This document shows, in pieces, positions 40,184-51,235 of a stretch of DNA of 64,000 nt. Every line of letters begins with the position of its first letter. Positions within the stretch are counted from its first letter, which is position 1. Under the pieces are notes generated by a model, which was given only the letters and a program-made list of their open reading frames with translations, did not search any database and was not told the DNA's origin. The DNA is from Tolypocladium sp. Sup5 PDA-1 (lineage: Eukaryota > Ascomycota > Sordariomycetes > Hypocreales > Ophiocordycipitaceae): contig JPHH03000001.1 in assembly GCA_000750105.3 (NCBI GenBank), forward strand, positions 1,302,001 to 1,366,000, in the 5' to 3' direction. Both the position numbers and the translations under genes were made by a program.

Positions 40184-42335
40184 TCACTCGTCCTTGAACA
40201 TCCAACGCCCGCCAGGCAGCATCGCCGACCGGTACCGGTCGAGTATGGTCTGCTTCTCCCGCTTGGCGGCCTCTTCCCGGTCCGCCTCGAGCTCCTGCGT
40301 GCTCGGAAAGTCGGCGTTCCAGAACCCCGGCGGGGACTGCATGCGCGAGAAGCGGTGTCGGTGCTTGCCGTACTTGTTTGCCAGCTCGGCCGTCTTGGCC
40401 TCGACCCACAGCTCCTCGCGTTCTTCCTTGGTGATCGAAAGCAAGCGGTATGCATAGTCACCCAGGTGTTCCTCCAGCAGCTTCTGCTCCTCCATTCGCT
40501 GCGCCGGTGTCAGGGGCGGGTTCGGCCGCTGCGACAGCGCCAGGGCGCGGAACTGCTTGCCACAGCAGTGCATGTCTGTGCAACCAGGTAGGCAGGCCCT
40601 TTCTCCCTTGTCCCTGACGACGTCTGTATAGGCAAAGTCATGACCGTCGTTGGCTTGCGGGTTGATCTTGAAGTCGTCGAGTCGAATGTCGACGTATGGC
40701 TTGTTGCGAATCGACCAGGCAGAGAAGCCCCCAAACCGCTGGGGAGACTTTTCGCGAACTGGCTGCTTCACCAGCGACATGTCTGATCCAGGCGTTGATC
40801 CGTTCTGGACGTGCGGCGACTTGCAGGCTTGTGCGCCCTTCTCAAACGGAAGCTCGCGACGCTCTGGTATGGGTAGCGGGACATTCGACGCGGCGGGCAA
40901 TTTTCGACGTTTGCCAGTTGCACGTTGGCCAGCCCGGCGCAAAATGACTTCTTCGGTGGCGGCGGGCGAAGGGCTATTGAGGAGCGTGCTCAATAGGCTA
41001 TAATTCGGTTCTACCGTGGGTTTCGAACTCTTGGTCCCGGCCGTGGAAGTGTCTGTCCTATAAACATCACCGTCTTCAGCGAGCACAGAGAGCGCGTAGC
41101 CAAGGCCCCTCTTCACTGAGCGCGTGTTGGGCTTGTCCCCCCCAGACCTGGCCGTTCGTACATTGGCGCTTAGTGGCGTCAGTACTGACGATCTCTGAGC
41201 GCCTGCCGCTGATTGTGCTGGTTGACCACGTCTGGCAGCGGCCACAGCCGGTGTTGCAAATGACGTCTCCAGTTCCGGGGCTGTCCTCTCGGCTCTTGAC
41301 TCGGATTGCTCGAGCTCTTTCCGCTTCCGCGGGGTTGCCATCCTCTGCTCAATGTCTCCAAGATCGAGGCTTTCTTGCGTGTTGAAGGCGTAGCGTCCCG
41401 TAGAGACTATCGGGCTGGAGTCGTCACGGGGCTCCGCCTTTACTCGTGGCTCCGTAACATCAGGGCCAGACGCGCACTTCCTCTTCTTGACGGCTCGTTC
41501 CGACATGACCACTGGCGCATCAGACGAAGGCTCCTGCTTGACCAGCACAGGATCCTTTGGACCCTCGACTCGTAGTTGGGGCAGTTGCTCCTCGGGTCCG
41601 TCTTCAGCCTCGCCTTGCGTGGAATCTGACGGCATATTCGAGACTGTACGCTCCTCGTTGGCGGTGGCTGTTGCCGTGATGGGGGGTAGCTCCGCCTCGG
41701 CATCCCCATGCCCTGCGCTTGGCCCTGGCGCGGCCTCGTCGACAACGTCGAGATTACGGCTAGGGGCTCGCGCAGACTGATCCTTCTGGTGGAGGATCTG
41801 GATCCCATGCTCTTCCTCGGCCGCCGCAATCAGCTTTTCCAAGTGCAACGCATGCTGCATCCACTTTTCGCGCTCATCCTTTCTCTTCTGAAGCGCGTCC
41901 TTTGCCGTCTTGAAGTTGGCCGAGAGGGCGTTGAACCTGCGGCGGAGCTTGGAGAACTCGGACTTTACGGCGGCGGCATCATTCGAATCTGGGGTCGAAG
42001 CTGGTGCCGAGGGCGTTTGCTGGGGATGGGCCACTGAGGCCGCTGTTCCAGGTGGCAACGCCGCGACAGCCGCGTCGCGCTCGGCAGTCACCTCCTCCAG
42101 TTGCTCATATAGCATGATAATCTCAGCCTCGCCTTCTTGCATGTTTTTGAGCATCTTCTTGTTCATCTGATTGATGTTGTCTTGCTCTGGGCAGTATCAT
42201 CAGCTACATGCCGTGGGGTTGCCTGGCACGCGACTCACCCGCAACGAGGCCCACGTCGATTTGGTTACAGACGTCTTTGAGGGCGGCAAAGAGGGCGGGT
42301 CGCCCCGTCTCGAACCAGGACAACACCGCCGCCAT
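40184..42335 (-). CDS. SAE2: Sae2/CtIP/Ctp1 DNA-end resection factor
   Basis: Two exons, 42335-42239 and 42186-40184, give 699 residues. The N-terminus (FETGRPALFAALKDVCNQIDVGL and the helix after it) is coiled-coil rich, as expected for the tetramerisation region. The long middle is Ser/Pro/Thr-rich and disordered. The C-terminal ~120 residues hold the conserved Sae2/Ctp1 domain: the cysteine motif CLPGCTDMHCCGKQFRALA, then KYGKHRHRFSRMQSPPGFW ending NADFPSTQE. This C-terminal block stimulates the Mre11-Rad50-Xrs2 endonuclease at protein-blocked double-strand-break ends, and Ser/Thr phosphorylation just before it is normally required. The start was chosen for its CATCATGGC context. The family assignment is firm. 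Confidence 0.92.
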
Positions 42336-43596
42336 GATGAGAAGCGTAATTGGGCTTCAATCCCGTTTACGTTGGACTGATGAGGTGAACTTTGTTTTGG
42401 ACATCCTCGAAGGTTTGGCGCGTCTCCACTGGGCTGAAGCGCGTGGAGGCTTGGAGGCGCCAACACACGTGACCATGCAAGACATGGTGGTGTGTCGTGG
42501 TTCCCTGCGCGGCAACGTTCAGGGAGAAAGCTCTTGCACGCAGAATTGCCAAGTGTAGGTACTTAGGCAGCTAAAGAAGCATGGACAATGGTGGGAATGC
42601 GAGCTCAAGTACAGCAGGCACCGGACAGGCGCAGTCCACTGTTGATGTAGAGGCCCCTTCGCCTGAAAACAAAACCCGTCCAAGGTCACGAGCACTCTAA
42701 GATGGTGGACAGCAGCAATCCGAGGGTGGCGATAAGCATGCGTTCGGAGACGGCAAGGTCGAGCGCGTACTTTGCAACGTGGAGCGGCAGTCGCACCGTA
42801 CCAGGCGCAGGTTAGCGCGCTGCGGAGCAACCTGCAGCGCCCCAGCCAACGACCAGCGCCCTGTAGCGAAGGTTGCAGCGATCGGTATTGGCACTGGGCT
42901 CACGCCGCCACCTGCGTCGCCGCACTGCCAGATCTGGGCAGCCACCGCTAGTGCAACCTCAGCACCTCTTCAAGGCCTCGCAGCTCCCACAACTTTCCCT
43001 CTCCTACACAATCACACAGCGCCAGTCTCTGTTGACAGTCGCCCGTTCGCATCGTCGGTCGAGATCCCCGCGTCCTCTTCGCCTTCACGTAAGTGCCAGA
43101 TCATTCCTTTCTACGTCTCCACGGGGCAGATGAGCTGCCTCGTCGGATTCATCCCAACAAAACAACACCTTGCAAGCTTGCCTACCAAGCAACCTGGAAC
43201 CCAAAATCTCCCCCGCTGTGGAAAATCTCTAGCCTGCCCCGCCTTCCTTGGTACCGTTTGCTCCAGACTGCGCACGGTAAAAAACCGAACCAGCACCGTT
43301 ATCCACGAAAACTCTTCCCATTTTCGCCTGCACCGCTCTTGTACTCTTCATCAGAACCTCAGCCTGACCGTTGCAGAACTTTCAACCACATCTCACCTCT
43401 TTCCAAACGGTACGTGGCTTCTGCCCTGGGCCCGCTGCCATTTGCAGCTCCCATTTGCACGCTCTCGTTATGGAGGCGTACCCTGCATCGTCCCCGCCAC
43501 GCGAGGGTTTCATCGCACAGATTCACATCGCAGAATCAGACCATCACCGTTTGCTGACACTGCTGCCAGCTCTCGAACCCCTTCCAATCTACCAAA
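42336..43596. promoter_or_regulatory. Divergent intergenic region, SAE2 / GIS2
   Basis: 1.26 kb. The half nearest GIS2 is CT-rich, as in a long 5' leader, possibly with an untranslated intron. Open frames here show no domain. Confidence 0.45.
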
Positions 43597-44577
43597 ATGG
43601 ATTACACCCGTGGCGCGTGCTACTCCTGTGAGTTCAATCCCCTCTCTGGCATACACCAGCAAGTATCTCGGCAATCACATTGCCATTCCTTTCCCTCATG
43701 ATGATTCTGCTGTCGCTTGAACATGTGCTAATGGTATTCACGCAGGTGGCTCTACCGGCCATCAGGTATGACAAGACGCTCAGTTCCTTTTGACACTCAT
43801 CTCACAACAATTATAGGCCCGTGACTGCCCTACCAAAGGCCCTGCTAAGTGGTACGTTTGAACACCCATCAATCAACTGGCCAGAAACTGACAGGACATT
43901 AGCTACAACTGCGGCGGTACGTAGTAATCATTCATCCGTTGTGTGCCATTGATGCTAACTCCCTGCTTAGGCGAAGGTCACATGAGTAAGTGCCTGCTTG
44001 CAAATCCTCAATATCGCGCGCTGACAATCATAGGCCGAGACTGCCCTGAGCCCTTGAAGGACAACAAGTCCTGCTACAAGTGCGGCCAGGCTGGTCACAT
44101 CTCCCGCGACTGCCCCATGGGCGGCGCTGCTCCCCAGGGCGGCCAGGGAGGCCAGGGCCAGTCCACCGAGTGCTACAAGGTGAGCACGTCCATAGCGTGA
44201 ATCTCAACCCCTAGCTAACGCCTTGACTCTAGTGCGGTGAGATGGGCCACATTGCCCGCAACTGCACCAAGTCCTCGTTCGGCGGCTCCTACGGCGGCGG
44301 CGCTGGCGGCTTCGGCGGCGGTGCTGCCGGCGGCGCTGGCAAGACCTGCTACTCGTGCGGTGGCTACGGCCACATGTCCCGTAAGTACAACAGATCCAAT
44401 ATCGCTAGCCAGACTAACGGCCCTGCAGGAGAGTGCGTCAATGGCATGAAGTGCTACAACTGCGGCGAGTCTGGCCACTACTCTCGTGACTGCCCCAAGG
44501 AGTCCGCTGGTGGTGAGAAGATCTGCTACAAGTGCCAGCAGGCCGGTCACGTCCAGTCTCAGTGCCCCAGCAACTAA
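43597..44577 (+). CDS. GIS2: CCHC zinc-knuckle protein Gis2/CNBP-like
   Basis: Eight exons, 43597-43627, 43746-43765, 43817-43851, 43903-43916, 43971-43985, 44034-44179, 44233-44380 and 44429-44577, give 185 residues. Seven CX2CX4HX4C knuckles are seen in order (e.g. CYKCGQAGHISRDC, CYKCGEMGHIARNC, CYNCGESGHYSRDC), with a Gly-rich linker between knuckles 4 and 5 and a final CYKCQQAGHVQSQC. Gis2/CNBP binds G-rich single-stranded nucleic acid and acts in translation of TOP-like or IRES-containing mRNAs, and locates to stress granules and P-bodies. Very high intron density: seven introns within 558 coding bases, with exons as short as 14, 15 and 20 nt. Long-frame prediction alone would miss the N-terminal third. 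Confidence 0.93.
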
Positions 44578-45258
44578 GGGCGGCCGTGGTGTGTCCTCCC
44601 AGGGATTCTGATCAACCGGGGAGGAAGTTGGCGTGGCAGCTCCATGATACCCACGACGAAATTTCCTTTGTTCTTCAGGCATCTTTGAGAGTCTGACAAA
44701 AAGTTTTTCCTCACCATGTACGATCGATACGACCATAAAGTGGCTGGCTCGCAACTCGCGTTGCGCGGAACCTTGGGCAACAAGACCACCGGGCTCTCAC
44801 CATGGGATTGGGAACACCTTGGAATTGGATTCGCCTTGCAGCTGACGCCTTCGACGGAGTTGGCGGTTCCGACCTCGAGAAGGGAGACGAAATGGCGGCG
44901 GGGTGTCGAGTTCGACGGGATACGGTGGTTTGACGGCATCTGTCCATGGTGTTTTTTGTTTCGTTTGGGCTCTTCTCCCTAGCATGGCTGGGGGGTCGAG
45001 GCTGGAGGGTGCACGGTCTGCTCAAGGGGTAGTCAGGACGAGATGAATTGCGTTGATCCTGAACAAGTTGGCGTGAATGTTGCCTTGGGTGGTGCACTGA
45101 CACACAGAATACGGTGGCCGAAAGGCTACTGCAAGCAGACAAGTATCACGCACGCTGTCAGCAATTGGGCGTCGTGAGCATTTCGGTATCAGACATGGAC
45201 GATTCGAGCTGCAGTATCCAAAGATCCTCATACAATACATGGCTCGCCGTAAATGCTC
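44578..45258. other. Convergent intergenic region, GIS2 / acyl-CoA dehydrogenase
   Basis: 681 bp of 3' flanks; no exon is seen. Confidence 0.5.
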
Positions 45259-46944
45259 CTACAGCATCGCCTTGGGGAAATTCCGCATCGCCTGTCTCAC
45301 ACCCAGATCGCCCAGCACCTCCTCGGCACCGCCCAGGATCGCATCAAACTTGTACGTCCGGTTGAACATCTCAATGTGCTTGCCCATGCCCGACTGCGTC
45401 AGGCCGCGGCCGCCCCAGATCTGGATCGACTCATCGGCAATCTCGTGCGCGGCGCGCGTGCAGCTCATCTTGAGCAGGCCGATGGGGCCGGCGAGGTGCT
45501 GGGCCTGCTGCTTGTAGGGCATGTGGCACATCTGGTAGGTGATGGTCTCGAGCCAGGACTGGTTTGCCTCGACGAGGGCAATCATCTTGGCGAGTCTGCA
45601 GCGGTTAGTGCGGGCTGTTGAAGGGAGAGTAGGGAATCTTACTTTTGGCGGATGACGGGTTGGTCGATGAGGCGCTTGCCAAAGACGAGGCGCTGGTTTG
45701 CCCACTTGAGGCACTCCTCGACAACGGTCCTGCAGGAGCGGACAGTACCGCCTACGAATGTCAGTGCCATGATGGAAACGGTTTGCGCGTCGACTTACAA
45801 GTCATGGTCCACCGCTCGTGGTTGAAGTTGCTGAGGATGACGTGGATGCCCTTGTTCTCCTCGCCCAAGAGGTGCTCGACCGGCACCTTGACGTTGTCAA
45901 AGGTAATGTAGCCGGTACCAGCCGCGGGCGAGTATGACGTTTTGATGGCCTTGGTCTCGACGCCCTCGCCCCTCTCAATCAGCAGCACGCTCAGGCCCTT
46001 GCCGGTGCGGACACCGGTCACAAAGTAGTCGCACCACGTGGCGTTGGTGATCCATTTCTTGGTGCCGTTGACAATCTGTGCGAGTTAGCCCTGAGCTGCA
46101 ATAACCACCTCGGATGACCTACATAGTGCTTGCCGTCGGGCGTCAGCTCGGCCGTGGTTCGAAGACCGGCCACGTCGGACCCGGCAAAGGCCTCCGTGAT
46201 GGCCAGACACAGCTTCTTCTTGCCGCTAAACACCTCATTCGCAATCTTGTTCTTCCAGGCCTCGTCGTGGGCAAAGTTGAGCACCGCCGTCAGGCCAATC
46301 GTCATGCCGGCCATGTTTCCGTCCTGGAAGCCCCTGGTCATGGTCCTCGACATCTCCTGGCTGATAATCAGGTCGTGGAAGTAGTCAAACTCCTCGCCCT
46401 TGACGGCGCCGCCCATGAGCTCCACGCCGTGCAGGTGCTTGCCCGGGCCGAGGCGCATGTGCAGGATGCCCAGCCTGCTCATGTGGTCAATCATCTCCTG
46501 GCTGATGTGCCGGCCCGTCGTCTCGCACTCCTGCGCCTCGGGCGTCAGGTGCGTGTCGGTGAACTCGCGGATGGCGCGCTGCAGCCGGCGGTGCGAGTCC
46601 TTGTAGTAGGGGTTCTTGAAGGGCGGGGAAAGCCATAGCGGCTCGGCGTAGGGGACCTTGCTGAGGTCGCCGGGCTGCGGCGTGATGACCTGCGGCTTCT
46701 CGCCCTGGACGGTGCCGATGGCGAGGTCGGCGTACTTGGTGAGGACTTCCTGGCGGTGCAGGTTGTAAAAGGCCGTCGTGGCGTCCTGGCCGGCGACCTG
46801 GCGCAGGACGGACTCGCCGCCGGGGTGGGCATCGACGAAGTCGGTCAGGTCGTAGACGGTGCTGTCGATGATGCACCAGAGCGAGTCCTCCGAGGTGTGC
46901 TTGCGCACCTCGTCGCGGGCAAAGGTCTCGGCCGGGGGGGCCAT
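45259..46944 (-). CDS. Cytochrome b5-acyl-CoA dehydrogenase fusion
   Basis: Four exons, 46944-46123, 46075-45799, 45751-45643 and 45595-45259, give 514 residues. Residues 8-80 form a cytochrome b5 heme-binding domain with the HPGG loop (His40) and second ligand His63. The rest is an acyl-CoA dehydrogenase: an alpha domain (EFTDTHLTPEAQECETTGRH), a middle beta domain (CLAITEAFAGSDVAGLRTTAEL; IVNGTKKWITNATW) and a C-terminal helical domain with VFGKRLIDQPVIRQKLAKM and IWGGRGLTQSGMGK. Such fusions occur in fungi and some bacteria; substrate is unknown, but b5 probably passes electrons to or from the flavin. The upstream in-frame extension starts with TTG and was not used. The gene is divergent from a LaeA-like methyltransferase. 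Confidence 0.9.
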
Positions 46945-47853
46945 GGTGTCGTGTGTCGATGGCGGTGCGTCGCTACTGTGTAGGTGCGTGGCAGACGAGA
47001 ATTGCAAGGCCAATGCTTGAAGATGAAGCTGCTCGGTTCCGTCTGATGTCTCCTGTCGGTGGAGGAGTCAGGGGAAGCTCGATACAGCCGGTGTCACCGA
47101 GGACAAGCGACGTCGAGCCTCGGTATGTAGTGGGGGATGCTTCGTGCGGATAGGTTGACAATATCTGTGCCGTGATTGGCTGGAGCTCATGCAGTCGTGG
47201 ATCGTGGGGACGGTGGGGCCGCTCTTCCCTTGTCCTGGAGTTTGACAGGTGTCACGTGAGCTTCTCGAACACGGGCCTGGCGATCCTTGTTGGTCTGTGC
47301 AGCGAGGTCGTCCGTCTGTGCGACCGTTCGAAGTACTTCGTAGCTGCACGTTGTGCTATGTACGTGAACGGTGTCAGACCGTACCGCAAAACCGTTACTG
47401 TGGAATGCCTCAGGCATGCAGCCTCCTTCATCCGACTCGCTTCGTCCACCGCGAGCCAGCGCTTTTCTCTCCCAGACTTGATTGCTTTTTCTCGCCTGCG
47501 CCCGCCGCCGCTGCAAGTTCACCACACCTCACGGCAGAGCGAGTGGTGAAGCCCCGCATCGCCGAATGAGCTAATTCAACAACCCGTATCAGCGCCGATT
47601 CCTCGGGCGCCTCTGAACAGCAGGGACCTCCAAAGGGGCCCTGATTCGTCCAGGTGCGCGGTGAATGGGCCCAGAATAGGCGGACGCGGACCCTTGTTAA
47701 TTGCAACACGAATATCTGCAAGTGGGCGGATATAAGCGTAGATTGTCCACTGTTGGTCGCTAATTATTACGTAGCTCAAGTTGCTCAACTGCCATCAGAC
47801 CATTGTCGCAAGACGGCAACCAACTCCCCCACAGTCCAGCGGAGCATGCCGCC
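46945..47853. promoter_or_regulatory. Divergent intergenic region, b5-acyl-CoA dehydrogenase / methyltransferase
   Basis: 909 bp. It contains the 12-bp palindrome CGAAGTACTTCG at 47329-47340, related to the palindrome at 23695. A conflicting upstream ATG lies 8 bp before the methyltransferase start. Confidence 0.5.
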
Positions 47854-49115
47854 ATGTCTAGCCCAAGGGAACACAAGAGCCCAAGGGAAAGGGCATCGCC
47901 CAAGTCGCCGCAATCCCCAGTGGTTGCGGAACAACAGCCAGACAACGAGCCGCATCCCACGAACACGCAGATCCCATTTGTAAGCTGCGCCCGTCTCCAT
48001 GGACTATGGGCGACAGCGCGCTGATGAACAGTCCCAGCATGATGCGGACGACGACGATGTCGACTCCGCCATTGAGGACGATGGAAGGTGAGTCGTGGAA
48101 ATGCCCTCAAAGCGTTGCCAGACCTGAACCCGTTGCAGCATCATGTCGTCGACCGTCTCCCTATCGGAGAGCATCTTTGACTACCGCAACATCCACGGGC
48201 GGACATTTCAGAGCTCGAGGACGACCGAGTACTGGGGCCCCAACGACGACAGGCAGAACAACGGCCTGGACATTGCGCACCACTTCATCACCATGCTCAA
48301 GAATGACCGGCTGTTCCTGGCGCCGATAGGCCACACGCCGACCAAGGTCCTCGATGTCGGCACGGGTACGGGCATCTGGGCCATCGACATGGCCGACACC
48401 TACCCCTCGGCCGAGGTCATTGGCACCGACATCAGCCCGATCCAGCCGACGTGGGTGCCGCCCAACTGCATCTTCCACATCGAGGACGCCCAGCTCGAGT
48501 GGACCTACCCCCCGTCGACCTTTGACTTTGTGCACATCCGCGCGCTGTACGGCAGCATCGGCGACTGGCTCGATCTGTACCGGCAGGCGTACAGGGCGCT
48601 CGTGCCGGGCGGGTGGATCGAGAACTTTGAGTTCACCATTACCCTGTACAGCGACTGCCCCGAGATCAGGGACGATCCGGACCACATCTTCAAGCGGTGG
48701 GCCCAGGTGTTTTTCAACGCGACGGACCGCATGGGCAAGACGGCGCGCATCGGCACGAACGGCAATATGCGCAAGCTCATGCTCGAGGCCGGCTTCGTGG
48801 GCATCGTCGAGAAGAAATACCAGGTGCCGTGCGGGGCGTGGAGCAGCGATAAGAAGATGCAGCGGATCGGCACCTACAACCTTGCCTTTATGGACGAGAG
48901 CCTCGAGGGGTTCGCCCTGTTCATGCTAAAGGAGATAATGGGGTGGGAGTACAACGAGGTGCAGCTGTTTGTGTTGGAGATGCGCAAGGCCATCCGGAAT
49001 GCCAAGACGCGGCCGTATTACATTGTGTGAGTGACGTCCTGGAACGGATTACCTTTTGCCGCTGACACGCGACAGGACAAATGTCTTTGCCCAGAAGCCC
49101 GAATATGCGGTATAG
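47854..49115 (+). CDS. LaeA-like SAM-dependent methyltransferase
   Basis: Four exons, 47854-47979, 48032-48087, 48139-49026 and 49076-49115, give 369 residues. After a Ser/Pro-rich disordered N-terminus with an acidic patch (HDADDDDVDSAIEDDG) comes the fold start SSIFDYRNIHGRTF-type sequence. The SAM motif VLDVGTGTGIWAID (from residue 131) is followed by ADTYPSAEVIGTDISPIQP, VPPNCIFHIEDAQLEW and the LVPGGWIENFEF post-motif. This arrangement is typical of the LaeA/TAM-type methyltransferases that act as global regulators or tailoring enzymes of secondary metabolism. The residues and length do not tell whether this is LaeA itself or one of its many paralogues. It is convergent with the neighbouring P450. 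Confidence 0.88.
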
Positions 49116-49512
49116 CGAGTGGTTCTGAGCGCATCTCGAACAAGCCGTCCCACTGCCGCGGCCATTCGTTTCTCGACTAGGATTGTCGCTTTCCCCAGCA
49201 GGGCTGGCCACTAATGGTACGTAGGAGCATCGAGACTCATCACACAGGCGAGCTCATGCACTGGATGAGGGAGGGGCGGGAGCTTCCCTGAGACTTGGGG
49301 TTGCTCCATTACTATCCTTTACTTCTGGCTGGTAGTTGACCCTGAACTACGCTCAAGGTGTCGAGCATCTCAATATCCAACGACTTATGACAACCAAAGA
49401 TTATAGCATGCTCACGCAAGTGTCTCTGCCGTTCCTTGGAGCGAATGGACAGGATCACCGACCCTGTAGAGTCGTCCACACATTTCAGTCACGAAACTCA
49501 CTGGGTATCGAA
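49116..49512. other. Convergent intergenic region, methyltransferase / P450
   Basis: 397 bp of 3' flanks. No exon is seen. Confidence 0.5.
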
Positions 49513-51235
49513 TCAAGGCGCTCGCTCCATCACTTGCACCCACATATCCGATATCGTGAAGAGCCCAAGGCAGTTGCGAGCCTCCCACGGATGCGTCGGG
49601 TTGATGAGCGCCATGTCAAAGTTGCGCAGCAGCTGTGGTGGCTCAGTCAAATGATAACAGCGAGGCGGGCGGGGCCTACGTACCTCGAACACAGCCTTTC
49701 CAATCTCAATCTGGGCAACGGGCTTCCCCAAGCACTGAAACTTGCCGTGGCCAAAGGTGAGATCATTGGTGCGAACCATGGCAGCCAGCTTGCCGGGATC
49801 CGACTCGAACCACCGCTCAGGCCGGAAAGCCTTTGCGTCCGCGCCGTAGACGGCCTCGCTGTGGTGCATGGCGTACGCCGAGTACCCGACGCACACGCCG
49901 CCGGGCAGGAACACCTCCTCTCCGTCGACGATGACGGTGTCGCCACCGGGCGGGACGTCGCGCGGGAAGATGTTGGCGACGGGCGGCCAGACCCGGAGCC
50001 CCTCGCGAACCACGGCCTGCAGGTACGGGAGCTGCTTGACCTGGGCCGTGGAGATGAGGCCCTCGCCCGCGCCCGCGCCCGGGGCGCCGCCGTCGCGCAC
50101 GGCGTCGTCGACCTCGCGCTGCAGCTTGGCGTAGACGCGGGGATTCGTCATGACGTGCAGCAGGGTGCCGCGGATGGCACCGGCGGTGGTGTCGGAGCCC
50201 GCAATGATCTGCTCGAGCGCCTCGGAGCGCAGCTCGTCGCCCGAAAGGCCGTGGCGGATGAACGAGGCCAGCATGTCAGACCGCTTATCGGTGGGGTTGG
50301 CGGCGCGCTCGTCGACGTAGCGGAAGCAGGCGGCCATCATCTTGCCGAAGCCGTTGCTGTCCTTGGGCGAGGGCGCGATGAAGCGGCCGATGAGGGGCGC
50401 CTGCGCGAGCCAGCTGAAGCCCATGGCGAGGGCGGCGTTGGCGACGAAGAGGCCCTCCTCGCTCGACTTGAGGTAGTCGTCGACGTCCGAGTCGCTCCGC
50501 AGCATGCCAAACGCCTTGCCGAGGCCGACGGCGCTGATGACGTCGAGGGTGAAGTACTGGACCTTTTGGCCCAGGTCCATGGGCACGACCTGGCCGTCGG
50601 ACGAGAGGTACTTGCTCCGGATGAGGTCGATGAGTTCTTGGATGCGCAGGTCGATGGACAGTTCGAGGTCGAGGTTCTCCCTTCCAGAGTACTTTATCGG
50701 TCAGCGGTCTGCCTTGGACGGTGGGTGAGACGCATACTCCCGGGGCCATCTGCTTCCTCCTTCGCTCGTGCTTCCCGTTGTCCGTCTGGCTAAAGACATT
50801 ATCCCGCCGGTGCTCGATCCGACAGGCATTGTAGTACCAGTCGGAGCGCTTGTAGCCGGGCTTGTTGCACACATGCATCCAGACATCGGGGGACGACGTG
50901 ATGAGGACCCTCGGCGCCACCCGCGCAATCGGACCTGGACGACGGACGCATTAGCGGACTTTGCTGGTGTAAGCGGCTCTGTGCAATAGGGGAGCGTGCA
51001 AGATACAGAAGAGGGGACGTCTCGCACCGTATTTCTCGCTGATTCCCGCGTACCACTCGTGGCAGTTGTTCCGGAGCATGGCCGTGCTATGGGGCCAGTC
51101 GGTGAAGCCAGTCCATACGGGGCCCCCGAACCGCCTCAACTTGGCGTAGACGACAATCCTGCTGATGATGTAGACGCCCAAGAGGCCGCAGAGGAGCGGC
51201 ACGGCGTGCCCGGACAGGGCGGCGAGGATCCCCAT
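49513..51235 (-). CDS. Cytochrome P450 monooxygenase, pisatin-demethylase-like
   Basis: Four exons, 51235-51028, 50934-50738, 50691-49684 and 49632-49513, give 510 residues. An N-terminal helix (VPLLCGLLGVYIISRIVVY) anchors it in the ER. The I-helix is AGSDTTAG, the ExxR motif REGLRVWPP, the PERF-type motif FRPERWFE and the heme loop FGHGKFQCLGK, with heme-ligating Cys455. The block RRDNVFSQTDNGKHERRRKQMAPGYSGRENLDLE is typical of fungal P450s related to pisatin demethylase and benzoate-side-chain enzymes. Such enzymes detoxify phenolics or decorate natural products; the substrate cannot be inferred. It needs a cytochrome P450 reductase, not seen here, and may accept electrons via cytochrome b5. 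A Zn2Cys6 factor lies downstream on the same strand. Confidence 0.92.

Noticed and set aside
42779..43720. 313-codon open frame upstream of GIS2
   Set aside because: It overlaps the true GIS2 start in another frame, has low-complexity Thr/Pro/Ser content and no domain; taken as leader.
46945..47013. In-frame N-terminal extension of the acyl-CoA dehydrogenase
   Set aside because: It would begin with TTG, not ATG, and is not similar to b5 domains; the ATG at 46944 is used.
49336..50793. 485-codon open frame antisense to the P450
   Set aside because: Shadow of the P450 coding exons; no recognisable domain.
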